A stretch of DNA of 64,000 bases from Pseudomonas sp. S09G 359 (GCF_002843605.1 NZ_CP025263.1:2199501-2263500); one strand, 5' to 3'; positions 7,914 to 17,819 are shown, counted from the first letter of the stretch. Translations and numbers: made by a program. Notes: generated from the letters alone by a model not told the origin.

Positions 7914-8993
7914 TCACAGGGCTTGCAGGCGCTCGCCGAGCCCACCGTTATCGGCCAGTTGCAGAAACTCATCGCCCAGCCGCCGGCTCTCGCTCATCGC
8001 GGTTTGCCAGTATTTGTTGCGGCTCCGGTCGTCGCCCATGAAGCGCTTGAAGTCACTGCGGTCCGGCAGTTTGCCGTGGGGCAGGCGGGCCAGGTAGTCC
8101 TTGGACGGCGCCAGCAGCAACACATCCTGCAAGCCCTGGGGGTTGCTGCGCCGCCACGGCAGGCCCTTGTCGAACCAGCCGGGGATGACCCGGTCGGTAA
8201 AATGCGGGTACAGCACGATGTCGTCGCCGTGGTAGGGCAGGTCGAGGTGGTAGTCCAGCAGGCCGCCGTCACGGTAGGTGCCGGCGCCTGCACCGGGCAG
8301 GTCGCGAACGCCTTGCATCACCATGGGGATCGAGCCCGAGGCCAGCAACGCTTGGCGCAGGTTGCCCAATTGCAGGGTGAGGAAGCGCGACGGGAAGTCC
8401 TTGAGTGCATGCACCGGCGGGGGCTGGCGCGGATCGTGGATGATCAGCCGCTCGAAATGCCGCGCCAGCCGCGCCCGGCCGCGCAGGTTGTCGGCAATCA
8501 CCGACGACAGCCCCAGCCCCAGCCGGCCACGATGGTCATCGGCGAGCAGGCCGTGGCTTTTGACCACCATGATGTTCAACCGATAGTCGCGGTTGTCCAG
8601 CACCCGCGCATCGCGCCCGGCCAGCAGGTCGTCGAGCATGCGTTGGCAGCTCTGGCTGACCTCGGCCATGGTCACGCCTTTGGCAAAGCTTTGTTCGTTG
8701 TACAGGCGGCCAAGGTCCAGCAGGCCCTGTACCGGGTCGGGCAGGCAGGCGCTGGCAAACCGCCAGGAGCCGATGGATGCACCGATCAACGCGCGTTCCC
8801 GTGGCGCGCGCGGCAGCCAGTCGCCGAACAGCGCCAGGTCCAGGCCCTGGATCCCCAGCGCCTTGGGGCCGCCGGCCGCGCCGGGGAGGATACCGACGTC
8901 GGCAGGCGCCAGGCCCTGTTCGCGAATGCGTGCAAAGGCACGTCTGCCGGCCTTGAGGGTCAGGGCCGGGAACTTGATGTGGATGGCTGTCAT
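7914..8993 (-). CDS. Patatin-like phospholipase/acyl hydrolase
   Basis: 359 residues. It shows the patatin oxyanion loop (GGPKALG near residue 40), the nucleophile elbow GASIGSW (GxSxG) and the second member of the Ser-Asp dyad in DGGLLDYH. Predicted to hydrolyse acyl esters of lipids; the true substrate is not known. There is no signal peptide, so it is probably cytoplasmic or delivered by another route. The ATG at 8993 follows GGAG with proper spacing. It stands alone between queD and the PepSY operon. Confidence 0.85.
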   Translation of the reverse strand: MTAIHIKFPALTLKAGRRAFARIREQGLAPADVGILPGAAGGPKALGIQGLDLALFGDWLPRAPRERALIGASIGSWRFASACLPDPVQGLLDLGRLYNEQSFAKGVTMAEVSQSCQRMLDDLLAGRDARVLDNRDYRLNIMVVKSHGLLADDHRGRLGLGLSSVIADNLRGRARLARHFERLIIHDPRQPPPVHALKDFPSRFLTLQLGNLRQALLASGSIPMVMQGVRDLPGAGAGTYRDGGLLDYHLDLPYHGDDIVLYPHFTDRVIPGWFDKGLPWRRSNPQGLQDVLLLAPSKDYLARLPHGKLPDRSDFKRFMGDDRSRNKYWQTAMSESRRLGDEFLQLADNGGLGERLQAL

Positions 8994-9103
8994 GCCAGTC
9001 TCCGTTGAAGCGACTTGAAATTGCCATGGTGGCAATTCAGTTTCAGTTAAGTTGCAGGGGGTACCGTGCCGGCGTAGGAAAAATATTGTAACGGAGACTT
9101 ATC

Positions 9104-9406
9104 ATGACGCGCCTCACAGCTCTGGTCGCCGCCGCTATCATCGTCGCTACGGCAAACCAGGCCGCCGCCATGGACCCCGACAAACCACTGAGCGTGCCTG
9201 CCACTGTTACTATTGTGGCATTCGATCAACTCGAAGCCACGGCCCTGGCCTTGCACCCCGGTTCGACGCTGCTGGACACCGACCTGGACGAGGCCTACGG
9301 CAAATATGTGTACGAAGTTGAACTGAAAGATGCCAGTGGCATTGAGTGGGATATTGAATTGGACGCGCTCACCGGGCAGGTTCTCAAGAATCATCAGGAT
9401 ACGTAA
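9104..9406 (+). CDS. PepSY-domain periplasmic protein (first of a pair)
   Basis: 100 residues with an N-terminal signal peptide cleaved near ANQAAA-MDP. The rest is one PepSY domain: HPGSTLLDTDLDEAYGKYVY then VELKDASGIEWDIELDALTG. PepSY proteins are usually secreted small modules linked to regulation or inhibition at the membrane. It is the first gene of a tight four-gene operon with a second PepSY protein, a response regulator and a sensor kinase. A role as signal modulator of the kinase is inferred from context. GGAG lies upstream of the ATG. Confidence 0.88.
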   Translation: MTRLTALVAAAIIVATANQAAAMDPDKPLSVPATVTIVAFDQLEATALALHPGSTLLDTDLDEAYGKYVYEVELKDASGIEWDIELDALTGQVLKNHQDT

Positions 9407-9717
9407 TGAAGGTAAATTTACGCGGCGGCAGCCGAGCGGCGTTGCTGCTCATGGCTTTTTGCTCAAGCCTGGCGGCCCGCGACCTCAACCAGGATGAAGC
9501 CCTGGCACTGCGCCAGCAGGGGGTGATCCTGCCGCTCGAGCAACTGTTGCAACAAGCCATGGCACGCTACCCGGGCTCCCGGCTGCTGGAAGCGGAGCTG
9601 GAGAAAAAGCACGGCCAATATGCCTATGAAGTGGAACTGGTGACCACCGAAGGCGTGGTGCGCGAGATTAAACTCGACGCAACGACCGGTGTGCTGATCA
9701 AAGACGAGGAAGACTGA
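9406..9717 (+). CDS. PepSY-domain periplasmic protein (second of a pair)
   Basis: 103 residues with a signal peptide ([12 protein letters not shown]) and one PepSY domain ([37 protein letters not shown]). It resembles the first protein and probably arose by tandem duplication. Its ATG overlaps the previous stop by one base (TAATG), and its own TGA overlaps the next ATG, so translation is coupled across the operon. The acidic tail DEED is notable but of unknown meaning. Confidence 0.88.
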   Translation: MKVNLRGGSRAALLLMAFCSSLAARDLNQDEALALRQQGVILPLEQLLQQAMARYPGSRLLEAELEKKHGQYAYEVELVTTEGVVREIKLDATTGVLIKDEED

Positions 9718-10385
9718 TGCGCCTGCTTCTGGTGGAAGACAACGTACCCCTGGCCGATGAACTGCTGGCCGGCCTGCAGCGCCAGGGCTACGCGGTCGAT
9801 TGGCTGGCCGATGGGCGCGACGCCGCGTACCAGGGCCGCAGCGAGCCCTATGACCTGATCATCCTCGACCTCGGCTTGCCCGGTTTGCCGGGGCTCGAGG
9901 TGTTGGCGCAATGGCGCACGGCCGCGCTGGCCACCCCGGTGCTGGTGCTCACCGCCCGCGACTCCTGGGCCGAACGCATCGAAGGGCTCAAGGCCGGTGC
10001 CGACGATTACCTGAGCAAACCCTTTCACCCCGAAGAGCTTTACCTGCGCATCCAGGCGCTGTTGCGCCGGTCCCATGGCCAGGCCAACCAGCCCACCTTG
10101 CAGGCCGCCGGCCTGCACCTGGATGAAGGCCGCCAGTGCGTATTGCGCGATGGCGATGAAATCCAACTGACTGCCGCCGAATTCCGTCTGTTGCGCTACT
10201 TCATGTTGCACCCCGAACAGATCCTCTCGAAAAGCCACCTGGCCGAGCACCTGTATGACGGCGAGACCGAGCGTGATTCCAATGTGTTGGAAGTGCACGT
10301 CAATCACCTGCGTCGCAAGCTGGGCCGCAGTGTGATCGAAACCCGCCGGGGCCAGGGCTACCGGTTTGGCGCCAGCCCTGCATGA
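9717..10385 (+). CDS. OmpR-family response regulator
   Basis: 222 residues. The receiver domain has the acidic pocket (LLVEDN), the phosphorylated Asp in [10 protein letters not shown], Thr in VLTAR and Lys in [11 protein letters not shown]. The winged-helix DNA-binding domain ends with [12 protein letters not shown] and [10 protein letters not shown]. It belongs to the QseB/PmrA-like branch. It overlaps the PepSY gene before it and the kinase after it by four bases or fewer, so it is the cognate regulator of that kinase. Targets are not visible. Confidence 0.95.
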   Translation: MRLLLVEDNVPLADELLAGLQRQGYAVDWLADGRDAAYQGRSEPYDLIILDLGLPGLPGLEVLAQWRTAALATPVLVLTARDSWAERIEGLKAGADDYLSKPFHPEELYLRIQALLRRSHGQANQPTLQAAGLHLDEGRQCVLRDGDEIQLTAAEFRLLRYFMLHPEQILSKSHLAEHLYDGETERDSNVLEVHVNHLRRKLGRSVIETRRGQGYRFGASPA

Positions 10386-11695
10386 GGTCGATTCAGCGAC
10401 GTCTGAGCCTGGGCCTGATCAGCGTGATGGTGGTGGTCGGCGTGGTGTTGGCGCAAACCAGCCTGTGGTTGTTCGAGACCGGTTTGCAGCGTTACCTGGA
10501 GGCCGGCCTGCGTAACGATGCCGAGAACCTGCTGGTGGCGCTGGTCCGCGGGCCCAATGGCGTGCAACTGGATGAGCAACGCTTGTCACCGGCCTATCAA
10601 CGGCCGTTTTCCGGGCACTATTTCCGTATCGACTTCGCCGATATTCACTGGCGCTCCCGCTCCTTGTGGGACCAGGAACTGCCCCGGCTGCCCGAGGCCG
10701 GGCTCAAGGGCAACCTGCAACTGGGACCGGAAGGCCAGCAACTGCTGATGCTGCGTGCGGACTACAAACGTTTTGGCCAATCGATTTCCATCAGCGTGGC
10801 CCAGGACTACACCCCCGTGCGGGAAAGTTTCCATCTGATGCGTCAAATTGGTCTGGTGCTGGGCGTGGCAGCGTTGCTGCTGGTGTTGATCCTGCAACGC
10901 GTGACCGTGCGCCGGGCCTTGCGTCCGCTGGAGACCGCGCGCAACCAGATCGCGCAACTGCAACAAGGCCAGCGCTCGCAACTCGATACCCAGGTGCCGC
11001 TGGAGCTGGAGCCGCTGGTGGCGCAGATCAACCACCTGCTGGCGCATACCGAAGACAGCCTCAAACGTTCACGCAACGCCCTCGGCAACCTCGGCCATGC
11101 CCTGAAGACGCCGCTGGCGGTGCTATTGAGTGCGGCTTCCAGCGCTGCGCTCAAAGACCACCCCGCGTTGAGCAAACTATTGCGCGACCAGTTGGACCAG
11201 GTGCAACAACGCCTCAACCGTGAACTCAACCGCGCGCGCCTGGCCGGCGAAACCCTGCCGGGCGCCTTGTTCGACTGCGAAAAAGAACTGCCCGGCCTGC
11301 TGGCCACCTTGAACATGATCCACGGTGACCACCTGGACCTCAGCTACCACGCCGCCCCGGGCCTGCAACTGCCCTGGGACCGTGAAGACCTGCTGGAATT
11401 GCTCGGCAACCTGCTGGACAACGCCTGCAAATGGGCGGATGCAGAAGTACGCTTGACGGTCACTGAGGCAGAAAAAAGCTACCTGCTGGCCGTGGAGGAC
11501 GATGGCCCCGGCATCCCCGAAACCCAGCGTGACCAGGTGTTCAGCCGCGGCGCGCGCCTGGATGAACAGATCGACGGCCATGGCCTGGGGCTGGGGATCG
11601 TGCGCGATATCGTCGAGGTGTGGGGCGGGGTGTTGCAGCTGCAGGAGAGCGAGTTGGGTGGGCTGAAAGTGTTGGTTGAGTTGCCCAAACGGTAA
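10382..11695 (+). CDS. PhoQ-like sensor histidine kinase
   Basis: 437 residues. One membrane segment lies near 10-30 and another near 150-170, enclosing a periplasmic sensor region of about 120 residues. A HAMP-like linker follows. The phospho-acceptor His lies in [18 protein letters not shown], a pattern typical of PhoQ-type kinases rather than the common HExxTPL. The ATPase domain shows [12 protein letters not shown] (N box), EDDGPGIPE (G1) and [10 protein letters not shown] (G2). It closes the PepSY-PepSY-regulator-kinase operon. A signal such as divalent cations or antimicrobial peptides would fit PhoQ-like kinases, but this is inference. Confidence 0.93.
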   Translation: MRSIQRRLSLGLISVMVVVGVVLAQTSLWLFETGLQRYLEAGLRNDAENLLVALVRGPNGVQLDEQRLSPAYQRPFSGHYFRIDFADIHWRSRSLWDQELPRLPEAGLKGNLQLGPEGQQLLMLRADYKRFGQSISISVAQDYTPVRESFHLMRQIGLVLGVAALLLVLILQRVTVRRALRPLETARNQIAQLQQGQRSQLDTQVPLELEPLVAQINHLLAHTEDSLKRSRNALGNLGHALKTPLAVLLSAASSAALKDHPALSKLLRDQLDQVQQRLNRELNRARLAGETLPGALFDCEKELPGLLATLNMIHGDHLDLSYHAAPGLQLPWDREDLLELLGNLLDNACKWADAEVRLTVTEAEKSYLLAVEDDGPGIPETQRDQVFSRGARLDEQIDGHGLGLGIVRDIVEVWGGVLQLQESELGGLKVLVELPKR

Positions 11696-11701
11696 AACAT
11701 T

Positions 11702-11800
11702 TCAAATGTGGGAGGGGGCTTGCCCCCGATGGCGGTGTGTCAGTTACAAATTTATCAACTGACACTCCCTCATCGGGGGCAAGCCCCCTCCCACATTTGA
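11702..11800. repeat. REPIN, GTGGGAGGGGGCTTGCCCCC type
   Basis: Two inverted REP units (TGTGGGAGGGGGCTTGCCCC and its reverse complement) with a loop of about 45 bases. The outer TCAAATG/CATTTGA is also symmetric. It sits between the ends of convergent genes and may serve as a transcription barrier for both. Confidence 0.9.
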
Positions 11801-11813
11801 TTCCTTACAGCTT

Positions 11814-13961
11814 TCAGACCCGGAACTGATCCATCAAGCCCTGCTGCTGATTCGCCAGGCTGTTCAACGCCTGGCTCACCCGCGCCGACTCATTGGCCTG
11901 CTCCGACAGCGACTCGGTCACATCCCGAATGGTCGCCACATTGTTGTTGATCTCTTCGGCCACCGCGCTTTGCTCCTCGGCGGCGCTGGCGATTTGCAGG
12001 TTCATGTCGCTGATCACCGTGACGGCCTCGCCGATCTGGCGCAGGGCGGTGACGGCTTGCCCAACTTGTTCGACGCTGCCCTGGGCCTGGCGATAGCTGT
12101 TGCCCATGGAGCCGACAACCTCCTCGGTGCCGCTCTGTAAGTGCTCGATCACCAGGCGGGTTTCTTCCACCGACTCCTGGGTGCGCCGTGCCAGGTTGCG
12201 CACCTCATCGGCGACCACCGCAAACCCACGGCCGGCCTCACCGGCGCGGGCGGCTTCAATCGCCGCGTTGAGCGCCAGCAGGTTGGTTTGCTCGGCGATG
12301 CCACGAATCACTTCCAATACTGAACCGATCTTCTCGCTGTTGGCGGCCAGGCCCTCGACCTGGGCCATGGCGGTGCTCATGTCTGCCGCCAGTTGGCCGA
12401 TGTTGGTGGTGGTGCGGTCGATCACGGTGAGGCCATCGCGGGTGGCCCTGTCGGCATCCCGTGCCGCCTGGGCCGCCTGGGCCGCGCTGCGGGCCACGTC
12501 CTGGGCGGTGGCGCTCATCTCGTGGGAGGCGGTGGCCACCTGGTCGACCTGGCGGTATTGCTGCTCCATGCCGGCGCTGGTTTCAGTCGCGATGGCGGCG
12601 GACTGGTCGGCGGTGCCACGCGCGTCCTGCACCGAACGTTTCACTTCGGCAATGATCGGTTGCAGCTTGTCGAGAAAGCGATTGAACCAGCCGGCCAGTT
12701 GGCCCAGCTCGTCCCTCTTGTCGTAGGCCAGGCGCCGGGTCAGGTCGCCTTCGCCGCTGGCGATGTCTTCGAGCATATGCGCCACGCCGAGGATCGGCCG
12801 GGTCACGCTGCGCGCCATCAGCCACACCAGGACCAGGCCGACCACGGCGGCCAGCAAGCCCAGGCTCAGTTCCAGCAGAGTGCCGCGGGTGTTGTCGGCG
12901 TCCATCTGCGCTTTCAGCGCTTCGGCGGGGCCCACCAGGACTTTTTCTGGTACATCCAGCAACACACCCCACGGCTTGCCGTCGGGAATCGGCGCAAACG
13001 GCGCGAGCACCTTGAGTTGATGGTCGGTGCGCAGGCTGCGGGTCTGCGTACTGCCGGCCAATGCGCTGATCAGCTGCGCGCCGCTGACGCTGTCGACCTT
13101 GTCCAGGCGCTGGCTGAGCTTGCTCGCGTCTGCACTGTAGCCGGCGAGCAGGCCGGTAGGGCTGAGGATGCTGACCTGGGTCTGGCCGTCATAGAGCTTT
13201 TGGCTGGCCTGTTGGCTCACGGCCTGCAGGCTGTTGAGGTTGATGTCCACCGACAGCGAGGCAATCACTTTGCCATTGACCATCAGCGGAAACACGATGC
13301 TGGTCATCAGCACGTTCTGGCCGTCGATCACATAAAAGTACGGCTCGATCACACAGGGCTTGAGGGTGGTGCGCGGGCAGGTGAACCAGGCATTGGCCTG
13401 CTCGCCGCTGGGGCCGATGCTGGTGTCGGACATGTCGCTTTCCGGCAGGGCCATCGAGGTCAGCTTGCCGGGGGTAGGCTGCGACCAGTACAGGGCGAAG
13501 CGGCCCTTGTCGTTGCTGCCCAGCTCGGCCTGGCCGGCGAACAACTCGTCCTTGGCGTCCAGCGCATTGGCTTCGAACACCAGGGACAGCCCGAGCAGGT
13601 CGGGGTTGGCCTGCAACGCGGCCTTGACCTGGCGGGTCAGGTCTTCGCGGGTGTCGAAGGCGTCGAGAAAGCGCTTCTCGGCTTGCTCGCGCAGGAACAG
13701 CACCTGGCGGGAAAACCCATGGCCGTACTGGTAGGCGTCCATGAACTGGCGGCGGATGCCCAGCGCCTGCACTTCGCCCTGGGCCTCGATGCGCGCCTGG
13801 GCCGCTTCATCGAGCATTTGCATGCTGGACGCTTTGACCTGCTCCGAGCTTTGCGCCATGCGATACAGCGACAAACCCACCAGCAGGGTCACGATTCCCA
13901 GCAGGCAAAGGCCGGCGAGCAGGGTGATTTTCCATTGAATGGAGAGCTGCCTAAGCGACAT
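11814..13961 (-). CDS. Methyl-accepting chemotaxis protein with periplasmic Cache-type domain
   Basis: 715 residues. A membrane segment lies near 15-35, then a large periplasmic region of about 330 residues with double-Cache character ([34 protein letters not shown]). A second membrane segment follows, then HAMP ([20 protein letters not shown]) and the signalling hairpin tip [20 protein letters not shown]. Ligand unknown; related receptors bind amino acids or organic acids. The ATG at 13961 has AAGGA eight bases upstream and is preferred over a GTG at 13985. A candidate sigma-28 promoter lies just upstream, as expected for a chemotaxis gene. Confidence 0.93.
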   Translation of the reverse strand: MSLRQLSIQWKITLLAGLCLLGIVTLLVGLSLYRMAQSSEQVKASSMQMLDEAAQARIEAQGEVQALGIRRQFMDAYQYGHGFSRQVLFLREQAEKRFLDAFDTREDLTRQVKAALQANPDLLGLSLVFEANALDAKDELFAGQAELGSNDKGRFALYWSQPTPGKLTSMALPESDMSDTSIGPSGEQANAWFTCPRTTLKPCVIEPYFYVIDGQNVLMTSIVFPLMVNGKVIASLSVDINLNSLQAVSQQASQKLYDGQTQVSILSPTGLLAGYSADASKLSQRLDKVDSVSGAQLISALAGSTQTRSLRTDHQLKVLAPFAPIPDGKPWGVLLDVPEKVLVGPAEALKAQMDADNTRGTLLELSLGLLAAVVGLVLVWLMARSVTRPILGVAHMLEDIASGEGDLTRRLAYDKRDELGQLAGWFNRFLDKLQPIIAEVKRSVQDARGTADQSAAIATETSAGMEQQYRQVDQVATASHEMSATAQDVARSAAQAAQAARDADRATRDGLTVIDRTTTNIGQLAADMSTAMAQVEGLAANSEKIGSVLEVIRGIAEQTNLLALNAAIEAARAGEAGRGFAVVADEVRNLARRTQESVEETRLVIEHLQSGTEEVVGSMGNSYRQAQGSVEQVGQAVTALRQIGEAVTVISDMNLQIASAAEEQSAVAEEINNNVATIRDVTESLSEQANESARVSQALNSLANQQQGLMDQFRV

Positions 13962-13997
13962 CGGGACATCCTTACCTGAAAACACATAGAGCCTGGT

Positions 13998-14023
13998 TTA
14001 TCGGCCGATTTCAGGTTTTCTTA
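13998..14023 (-). promoter_or_regulatory. Candidate sigma-28 (FliA) promoter of the chemoreceptor
   Basis: On the minus strand a perfect GCCGATAA lies at 14005-13998, with a TAAGAAAA element about ten bases upstream (14023-14016). This matches the flagellar sigma-28 pattern (TAAA, short spacer, GCCGATAA). It is about 37 bases upstream of the chosen ATG at 13961. The -10 octamer is exact; the -35 is weaker. Confidence 0.65.
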
Positions 14024-14051
14024 ATCAAACGGTCAATTTAATTTTGCTTTT

Positions 14052-14103
14052 TGTGGTGGGTGAGCTTGTTGTGGTGATGGGCCTTTCGTGGCGAGCGAGC
14101 TGT
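14052..14103. repeat. Three degenerate 17-18-bp units before a REPIN
   Basis: Units starting near 14052, 14070 and 14087 each begin TGTGG or CGTGG and resemble the first 17 bases of the adjacent REP (TGTGGCGAGCGAGCTTG at 14104). The period is that of the array at 15.9 kb. Seen directly; the copies nearest the REP are most alike. Confidence 0.5.
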
Positions 14104-14197
14104 TGTGGCGAGCGAGCTTGCTCGCGTTGGAGTGCGCAGCGCTCCCGCTTTTTCAGGGCCGCTACGCAGCCCAACGCGAGCAAGCTCGCTCGCCACA
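14104..14197. repeat. REPIN, TGTGGCGAGCGAGCTTGCTC type
   Basis: Inverted pair of REP units bounded by TGTGGCGAGCGAGCTTGCTC and its complement. It lies in the gap between the divergent chemoreceptor and antiporter genes. Open frames through it in the direction of the antiporter are repeat artefacts. Confidence 0.88.
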
Positions 14198-14371
14198 CAA
14201 GTCTTCTCCCCGCAGCATGCACCCTCACCACAGGGTTTTGACATGAGCGCCTGCCTGTTGCAAAGTGCGCGCCCTCTAATAAGACCTCCTTCAAGCCTGC
14301 ACGCTGGCCGCCAACCCCATGGCCGTCGGGGCGCGGGCATGCCTGTTTTTATGTTTATGCTTGAGGTAACC

Positions 14372-15694
14372 ATGATTAACGCAGTCATCGCCGCGGTCGG
14401 CACCATGCTGGTGCTCAGCTTGTCCCGTGTGCATGTGGTCATCGCCATCATCGTCGGCGCCCTGGTGGGCGGCCTGACCGGTGGCCTGGGCATCGAGGCC
14501 ACGCTCCAAGCGTTTAACGGCGGTTTGGGTGGCGGTGCGACCGTGGCTTTGTCCTACGCCTTGCTCGGCGCTTTCGCGGTGGCGATTGCCAAGTCCGGCC
14601 TGGCCCACGCCCTGGCGGACAAGGCCCTGCTGTTGGTAGACCGCCAGGAAGCCACCGGCGGCAGCCACGTCAAATGGCTGCTGATCGGCCTGCTGTGGGT
14701 GGTGGCGATTGCTTCGCAGAACATCCTGCCGATCCACATCGCGTTCATTCCTTTGCTGGTGCCACCGCTGCTCTACGTGCTGACCAAGCTGCAACTGGAC
14801 CGCCGTTTGATTGCCTGTGTGATGACCTTCGGCCTGATCACCCCGTACATGTTCCTGCCGGTGGGCTTCGGCAATATCTTCCTCAACCAGATCCTGCTGG
14901 CCAACGTGGCCAAGAGCGGGGTGGACATCAGCCAGGTCAACGTCACCCACGCCATGAGCCTGCCGGCGCTGGGCATGGTGGTCGGGCTGTTGGTGGCGGT
15001 GTTTATCAGCTACCGCAAAAAGCGCGTGTATGACCTGGAGAAAATCGAGCGGGTCGAGCAGGTGGCCGTGCAGTACAACCCGCTGACCCTGCTGGTGGCC
15101 GGCGTGGCGATTGCCTCGGCCTTCGTCATTCAGTTGTGGTTGGACTCGATGATCATCGGCGCCTTGGCCGGGTTCCTGATCTTCTCGGTGTCGGGCATCG
15201 TGCGCTGGCGCGACACCGACGACCTGTTCACCGAAGGCATGAAGATGATGGCGATGATCGGCTTCATCATGATCGCCTCATCGGGCTTCGCCGAAGTGCT
15301 CAAGGCCACCGGCGACGTGCGCTCGCTGGTGGAAGCCTCGGCGGCGTTTATCGGCCATAGCCGGGGTGTCGGCGCGCTGCTGATGTTGCTGGTGGGGCTG
15401 CTGGTGACCATGGGCATCGGCTCGTCGTTTTCCACGGTGCCGATCCTGGCGGCGATCTTTGTGCCGTTGTGTGTGCAATTGGGTTTCAGCCCGGTGGCGA
15501 TCGTGTGCATCGTCGGTACGGCAGGGGCCTTGGGTGATGCGGGTTCACCCGCGTCGGACTCCACCCTGGGCCCGACATCGGGCCTGAACATCGACGGCCA
15601 GCACCACCATATCTGGGACACCGTGGTGCCGACGTTCCTGCACTACAACATTCCCTTGCTGGCGTTTGGCTGGTTGGCGGCGATGAGCCTCTAG
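14372..15694 (+). CDS. Na+/H+ antiporter-like permease, YuiF/COG2056 family
   Basis: 440 residues, strongly hydrophobic, with about eleven or twelve membrane segments. It opens as [20 protein letters not shown] and carries conserved glycine-rich stretches ([20 protein letters not shown]) and a C-terminal re-entrant motif rich in Gly, Asp and Ser ([17 protein letters not shown]). This family is annotated as predicted Na+/H+ antiporter or histidine permease; the substrate here is not known. The frame is open upstream to 14105, but GAGG just before the ATG at 14372 decides the start. The upstream part is REPIN sequence. Confidence 0.85.
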   Translation: MINAVIAAVGTMLVLSLSRVHVVIAIIVGALVGGLTGGLGIEATLQAFNGGLGGGATVALSYALLGAFAVAIAKSGLAHALADKALLLVDRQEATGGSHVKWLLIGLLWVVAIASQNILPIHIAFIPLLVPPLLYVLTKLQLDRRLIACVMTFGLITPYMFLPVGFGNIFLNQILLANVAKSGVDISQVNVTHAMSLPALGMVVGLLVAVFISYRKKRVYDLEKIERVEQVAVQYNPLTLLVAGVAIASAFVIQLWLDSMIIGALAGFLIFSVSGIVRWRDTDDLFTEGMKMMAMIGFIMIASSGFAEVLKATGDVRSLVEASAAFIGHSRGVGALLMLLVGLLVTMGIGSSFSTVPILAAIFVPLCVQLGFSPVAIVCIVGTAGALGDAGSPASDSTLGPTSGLNIDGQHHHIWDTVVPTFLHYNIPLLAFGWLAAMSL

Positions 15695-15713
15695 TCGTTG
15701 GCGCACTTCCACT

Positions 15714-15747
15714 TGTAGCGAGCGGGCTTATGTGGCTAGCGGGTTTA
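15714..15747. repeat. Two 17-bp REP-edge units on the left side
   Basis: TGTAGCGAGCGGGCTTA and TGTGGCTAGCGGGTTTA are direct neighbours and precede the REP edge TGTGGCGAGCGGGCTTG at 15748. They repeat the outer 17 bases of the REP with three to four changes each, mirroring the array on the right side of the same REPIN. Confidence 0.75.
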
Positions 15748-15877
15748 TGTGGCGAGCGGGCTTGCCCGCGTTGGGCGGCGAAGCCGCCCTAAACCCTGAC
15801 ACCCCGGTCTTCCCTGGAAAAATGCGGTGAATTTATTGGGGCGGCTTCGCCACCCAACGCGGGCAAGCCCGCTCGCC
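15748..15877. repeat. REPIN, TGTGGCGAGCGGGCTTGCCC type
   Basis: Inverted REP pair with inner arms (TTGGGCGGCGAAGCCGCCC and GGGGCGGCTTCGCCACCCAA) and a loop of about 45 bases. It is flanked on both sides by 17-bp tandem copies of its own outer edge. Confidence 0.88.
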
Positions 15878-16056
15878 ACACAAGCCAACTTGCCACATAA
15901 GCCAACTTGCCACACAAGCCAACTTGCCACATAAGCCAACTTGCCACATAAGCCAACTTGCCACACAAGCCAACTTGCCACATAAGCCAACTTGCCACAC
16001 AAGCCAACTTGCCACACAAGCCGGCCTGCCACACAAGCCAACCTGCCACATAAGCC
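15878..16056. repeat. 17-bp tandem repeat array (ten full units)
   Basis: Ten consecutive 17-base units of the form ACAYAAGCCAACTTGCC run from 15878 to 16047, followed by a broken unit. Units 1-8 differ only at the C/T in position 4; units 9 and 10 have changes in the middle (GGCCT, AACCT). The unit is related to the REP edge ACACAAGCCCGCTCGCC. The array ends about 45 bases before the sigma-28-like promoter of the next chemoreceptor. Because 17 is not a multiple of three, all frames stay open and give spurious repetitive peptides. Confidence 0.95.
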
Positions 16057-16080
16057 AGTCCACTACAGGCAGTATTGTCC

Positions 16081-16107
16081 TACAGAACCAGCGCAGCGGG
16101 CCGATAA
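16081..16107 (+). promoter_or_regulatory. Candidate sigma-28 (FliA) promoter of the second chemoreceptor
   Basis: A perfect GCCGATAA lies at 16100-16107, with TACAGAAC eleven bases upstream (sigma-28 consensus TAAAGTTT, N11, GCCGATAA). It is 33 bases before the ATG of the gene at 16140, leaving a short leader with GAGAG as ribosome site. Confidence 0.65.
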
Positions 16108-16139
16108 CCTCTCAAGTCGCCTAATAAGAGAGAAAAGCC

Positions 16140-17819
16140 ATGCGTCTGAGTTTGAAGGCCAAAGTCCTGTCCCTCGCCGTTGTGCCGGTGTTGCTGTTTG
16201 CCGTGGTGATCAGCCTGACCACCGTGTGGATCCTGCAGGGGCAGGCGCGTAACGAGGTGGAAGAAACCCGCCAGCGCCTGCTCAACGACGCCAAGGCCAC
16301 TCTGCAGAGTTATGTGGAAGTGGCCATGAGTACCATCAAGCCGCTCTACGATGCGGCCGCCCCCGGCGACACCGCCGCGCGGGCCCAGGTGGTCAAGCTG
16401 CTGTCCAACACCAGCTATGGCAAGGACGGCTACTTCTTCGGCTACGACTCCGAGACCATCCGGCTGTTCAAGGGCAACAGCCCCGATGGCGTGGGCAAGA
16501 GCTTCAAGGACAACCGTGACCCCAACGGCGTCTACGTCAACCGCGACCTGGTCAAGGTCGGCAAGGACGGCACCCACTACCTGCAATACAGCTCCACGCA
16601 ACCGGGGCAGACCGAACTGGTGCCGAAGATGGGCTACACCGAATACCTGCCCAAGTGGGACATGGTGATCGGTACCTCGGTGAACCTGGATGGCATCGAA
16701 GCCCAGGTGGCGGTGGTCGAGGCCAAGGTCGAAAAACGCATGGAGGGCGTGCTGCTGAGCATCTTCGGCGTGGCCGTGGTGGTGCTGCTGGTAATCGCCG
16801 CTGTCGGCGTGCTGCTGGCCAACACCATCCTGCGCCCACTGCACTTGATGAAAGCCAACCTTGACGATATCGCCGCCGGCGAGGGCGATCTGACCCGCCG
16901 CCTGGCCATCACCAGCCAGGATGAGCTGGGCGACTTGGCCGGGGCGTTCAATCGCTTTGTCGACAAGATCCATGGCCTGGTGCGCCAGATTACCGAGATG
17001 ACCTCGCAGCTCACCGGGTTGGTCAGCCAGGTGTCCGACCAGGCCCAGCGCTCCGAACAGGCCATGGAGCGCCAACGTCACGAAACCGACCAGGTCGCCA
17101 CCGCCATCAACGAAATGTCCTCCGCCGCTCAGGAAGTGGCGCGCAGTGCCCAAGGCGCTTCGGTGGCCGCGCAGCAAACCGACGTAGAAGGCCAGGCCGC
17201 CAAGCGCGTGGTGGACGGCAGCATCGCGCAGATCCACGCGCTGGTGAACGATATCCGCAGCAGCGGTGTGTCCCTCGACAGCCTGCAGCAGGACGTGGCC
17301 TCGATTGTCAGCGTGCTCGGCGTGATCCGCTCGATTGCCGAACAGACCAACCTGCTGGCCCTCAACGCCGCCATCGAAGCTGCGCGAGCCGGGGAGGCCG
17401 GGCGCGGGTTTGCGGTGGTCGCCGACGAAGTGCGCGCCCTGGCCAGCCGCACCCAGTCCAGCACCCAGGAAATCCAGGGCATGATCGACCGCCTGCAAAA
17501 GGGCACCGAGGCTGCCGTGGATGCCATGCGCCGTTCCAGCGATGCCGGCGACGGCACCTCGGCCCAAGCCAACCAGGCCGGCGCGTCCCTGGACACCATG
17601 GCCCAACTGATCGGCACCATCAACTCGATGAACGCGCAGATCGCCAGCGCCGCCGAAGAGCAGACCGCCGTGGCCGAAGAGATCAACCGCAGCGTGCATC
17701 AGATTGCCGTGGCGGTGGACAGCGTGGCCGATGAAACCCAACTGGGTGCACAGACCTCCCGCAGCCTGGCCGATCTGGGCCAGCGCCTAGGGCAACTGGT
17801 CGGCCAGTTCAGGATCTGA
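16140..17819 (+). CDS. Methyl-accepting chemotaxis protein with single Cache domain
   Basis: 559 residues. The first membrane segment is near 10-32, then a periplasmic domain of about 155 residues of sCache_2 type ([37 protein letters not shown]). The second membrane segment is near 200-225, followed by HAMP ([20 protein letters not shown]) and the signalling domain with [20 protein letters not shown]. sCache_2 receptors often bind small carboxylates; the ligand here is unknown. A candidate sigma-28 promoter lies upstream, and a 17-bp repeat array lies just beyond it. Confidence 0.94.
   Translation: MRLSLKAKVLSLAVVPVLLFAVVISLTTVWILQGQARNEVEETRQRLLNDAKATLQSYVEVAMSTIKPLYDAAAPGDTAARAQVVKLLSNTSYGKDGYFFGYDSETIRLFKGNSPDGVGKSFKDNRDPNGVYVNRDLVKVGKDGTHYLQYSSTQPGQTELVPKMGYTEYLPKWDMVIGTSVNLDGIEAQVAVVEAKVEKRMEGVLLSIFGVAVVVLLVIAAVGVLLANTILRPLHLMKANLDDIAAGEGDLTRRLAITSQDELGDLAGAFNRFVDKIHGLVRQITEMTSQLTGLVSQVSDQAQRSEQAMERQRHETDQVATAINEMSSAAQEVARSAQGASVAAQQTDVEGQAAKRVVDGSIAQIHALVNDIRSSGVSLDSLQQDVASIVSVLGVIRSIAEQTNLLALNAAIEAARAGEAGRGFAVVADEVRALASRTQSSTQEIQGMIDRLQKGTEAAVDAMRRSSDAGDGTSAQANQAGASLDTMAQLIGTINSMNAQIASAAEEQTAVAEEINRSVHQIAVAVDSVADETQLGAQTSRSLADLGQRLGQLVGQFRI

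Noticed and set aside
12393..13979. 528-residue frame antisense to the first chemoreceptor
   Set aside because: Composition (Gly, Ala, His, Gln, Val rich) is typical of the antisense of GC-rich genes; the sense strand has full MCP domains.
14105..14371. N-terminal extension of the antiporter-like permease
   Set aside because: It is translated REPIN sequence; the ATG at 14372 has a good ribosome site and starts the first membrane helix.
15878..16056. CRISPR-like array
   Set aside because: Units are contiguous with no spacers and no cas genes are near; it is a minisatellite.
15745..16063. Three overlapping minus-strand frames with repetitive Trp/Gly/Cys peptides
   Set aside because: They arise because a 17-bp tandem unit without stops is open in all three frames; there is no ribosome site or conserved protein pattern.
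16080..17741. 553-residue frame antisense to the second chemoreceptor
   Set aside because: Shadow of the MCP gene; no recognisable domain and it begins inside real coding sequence.
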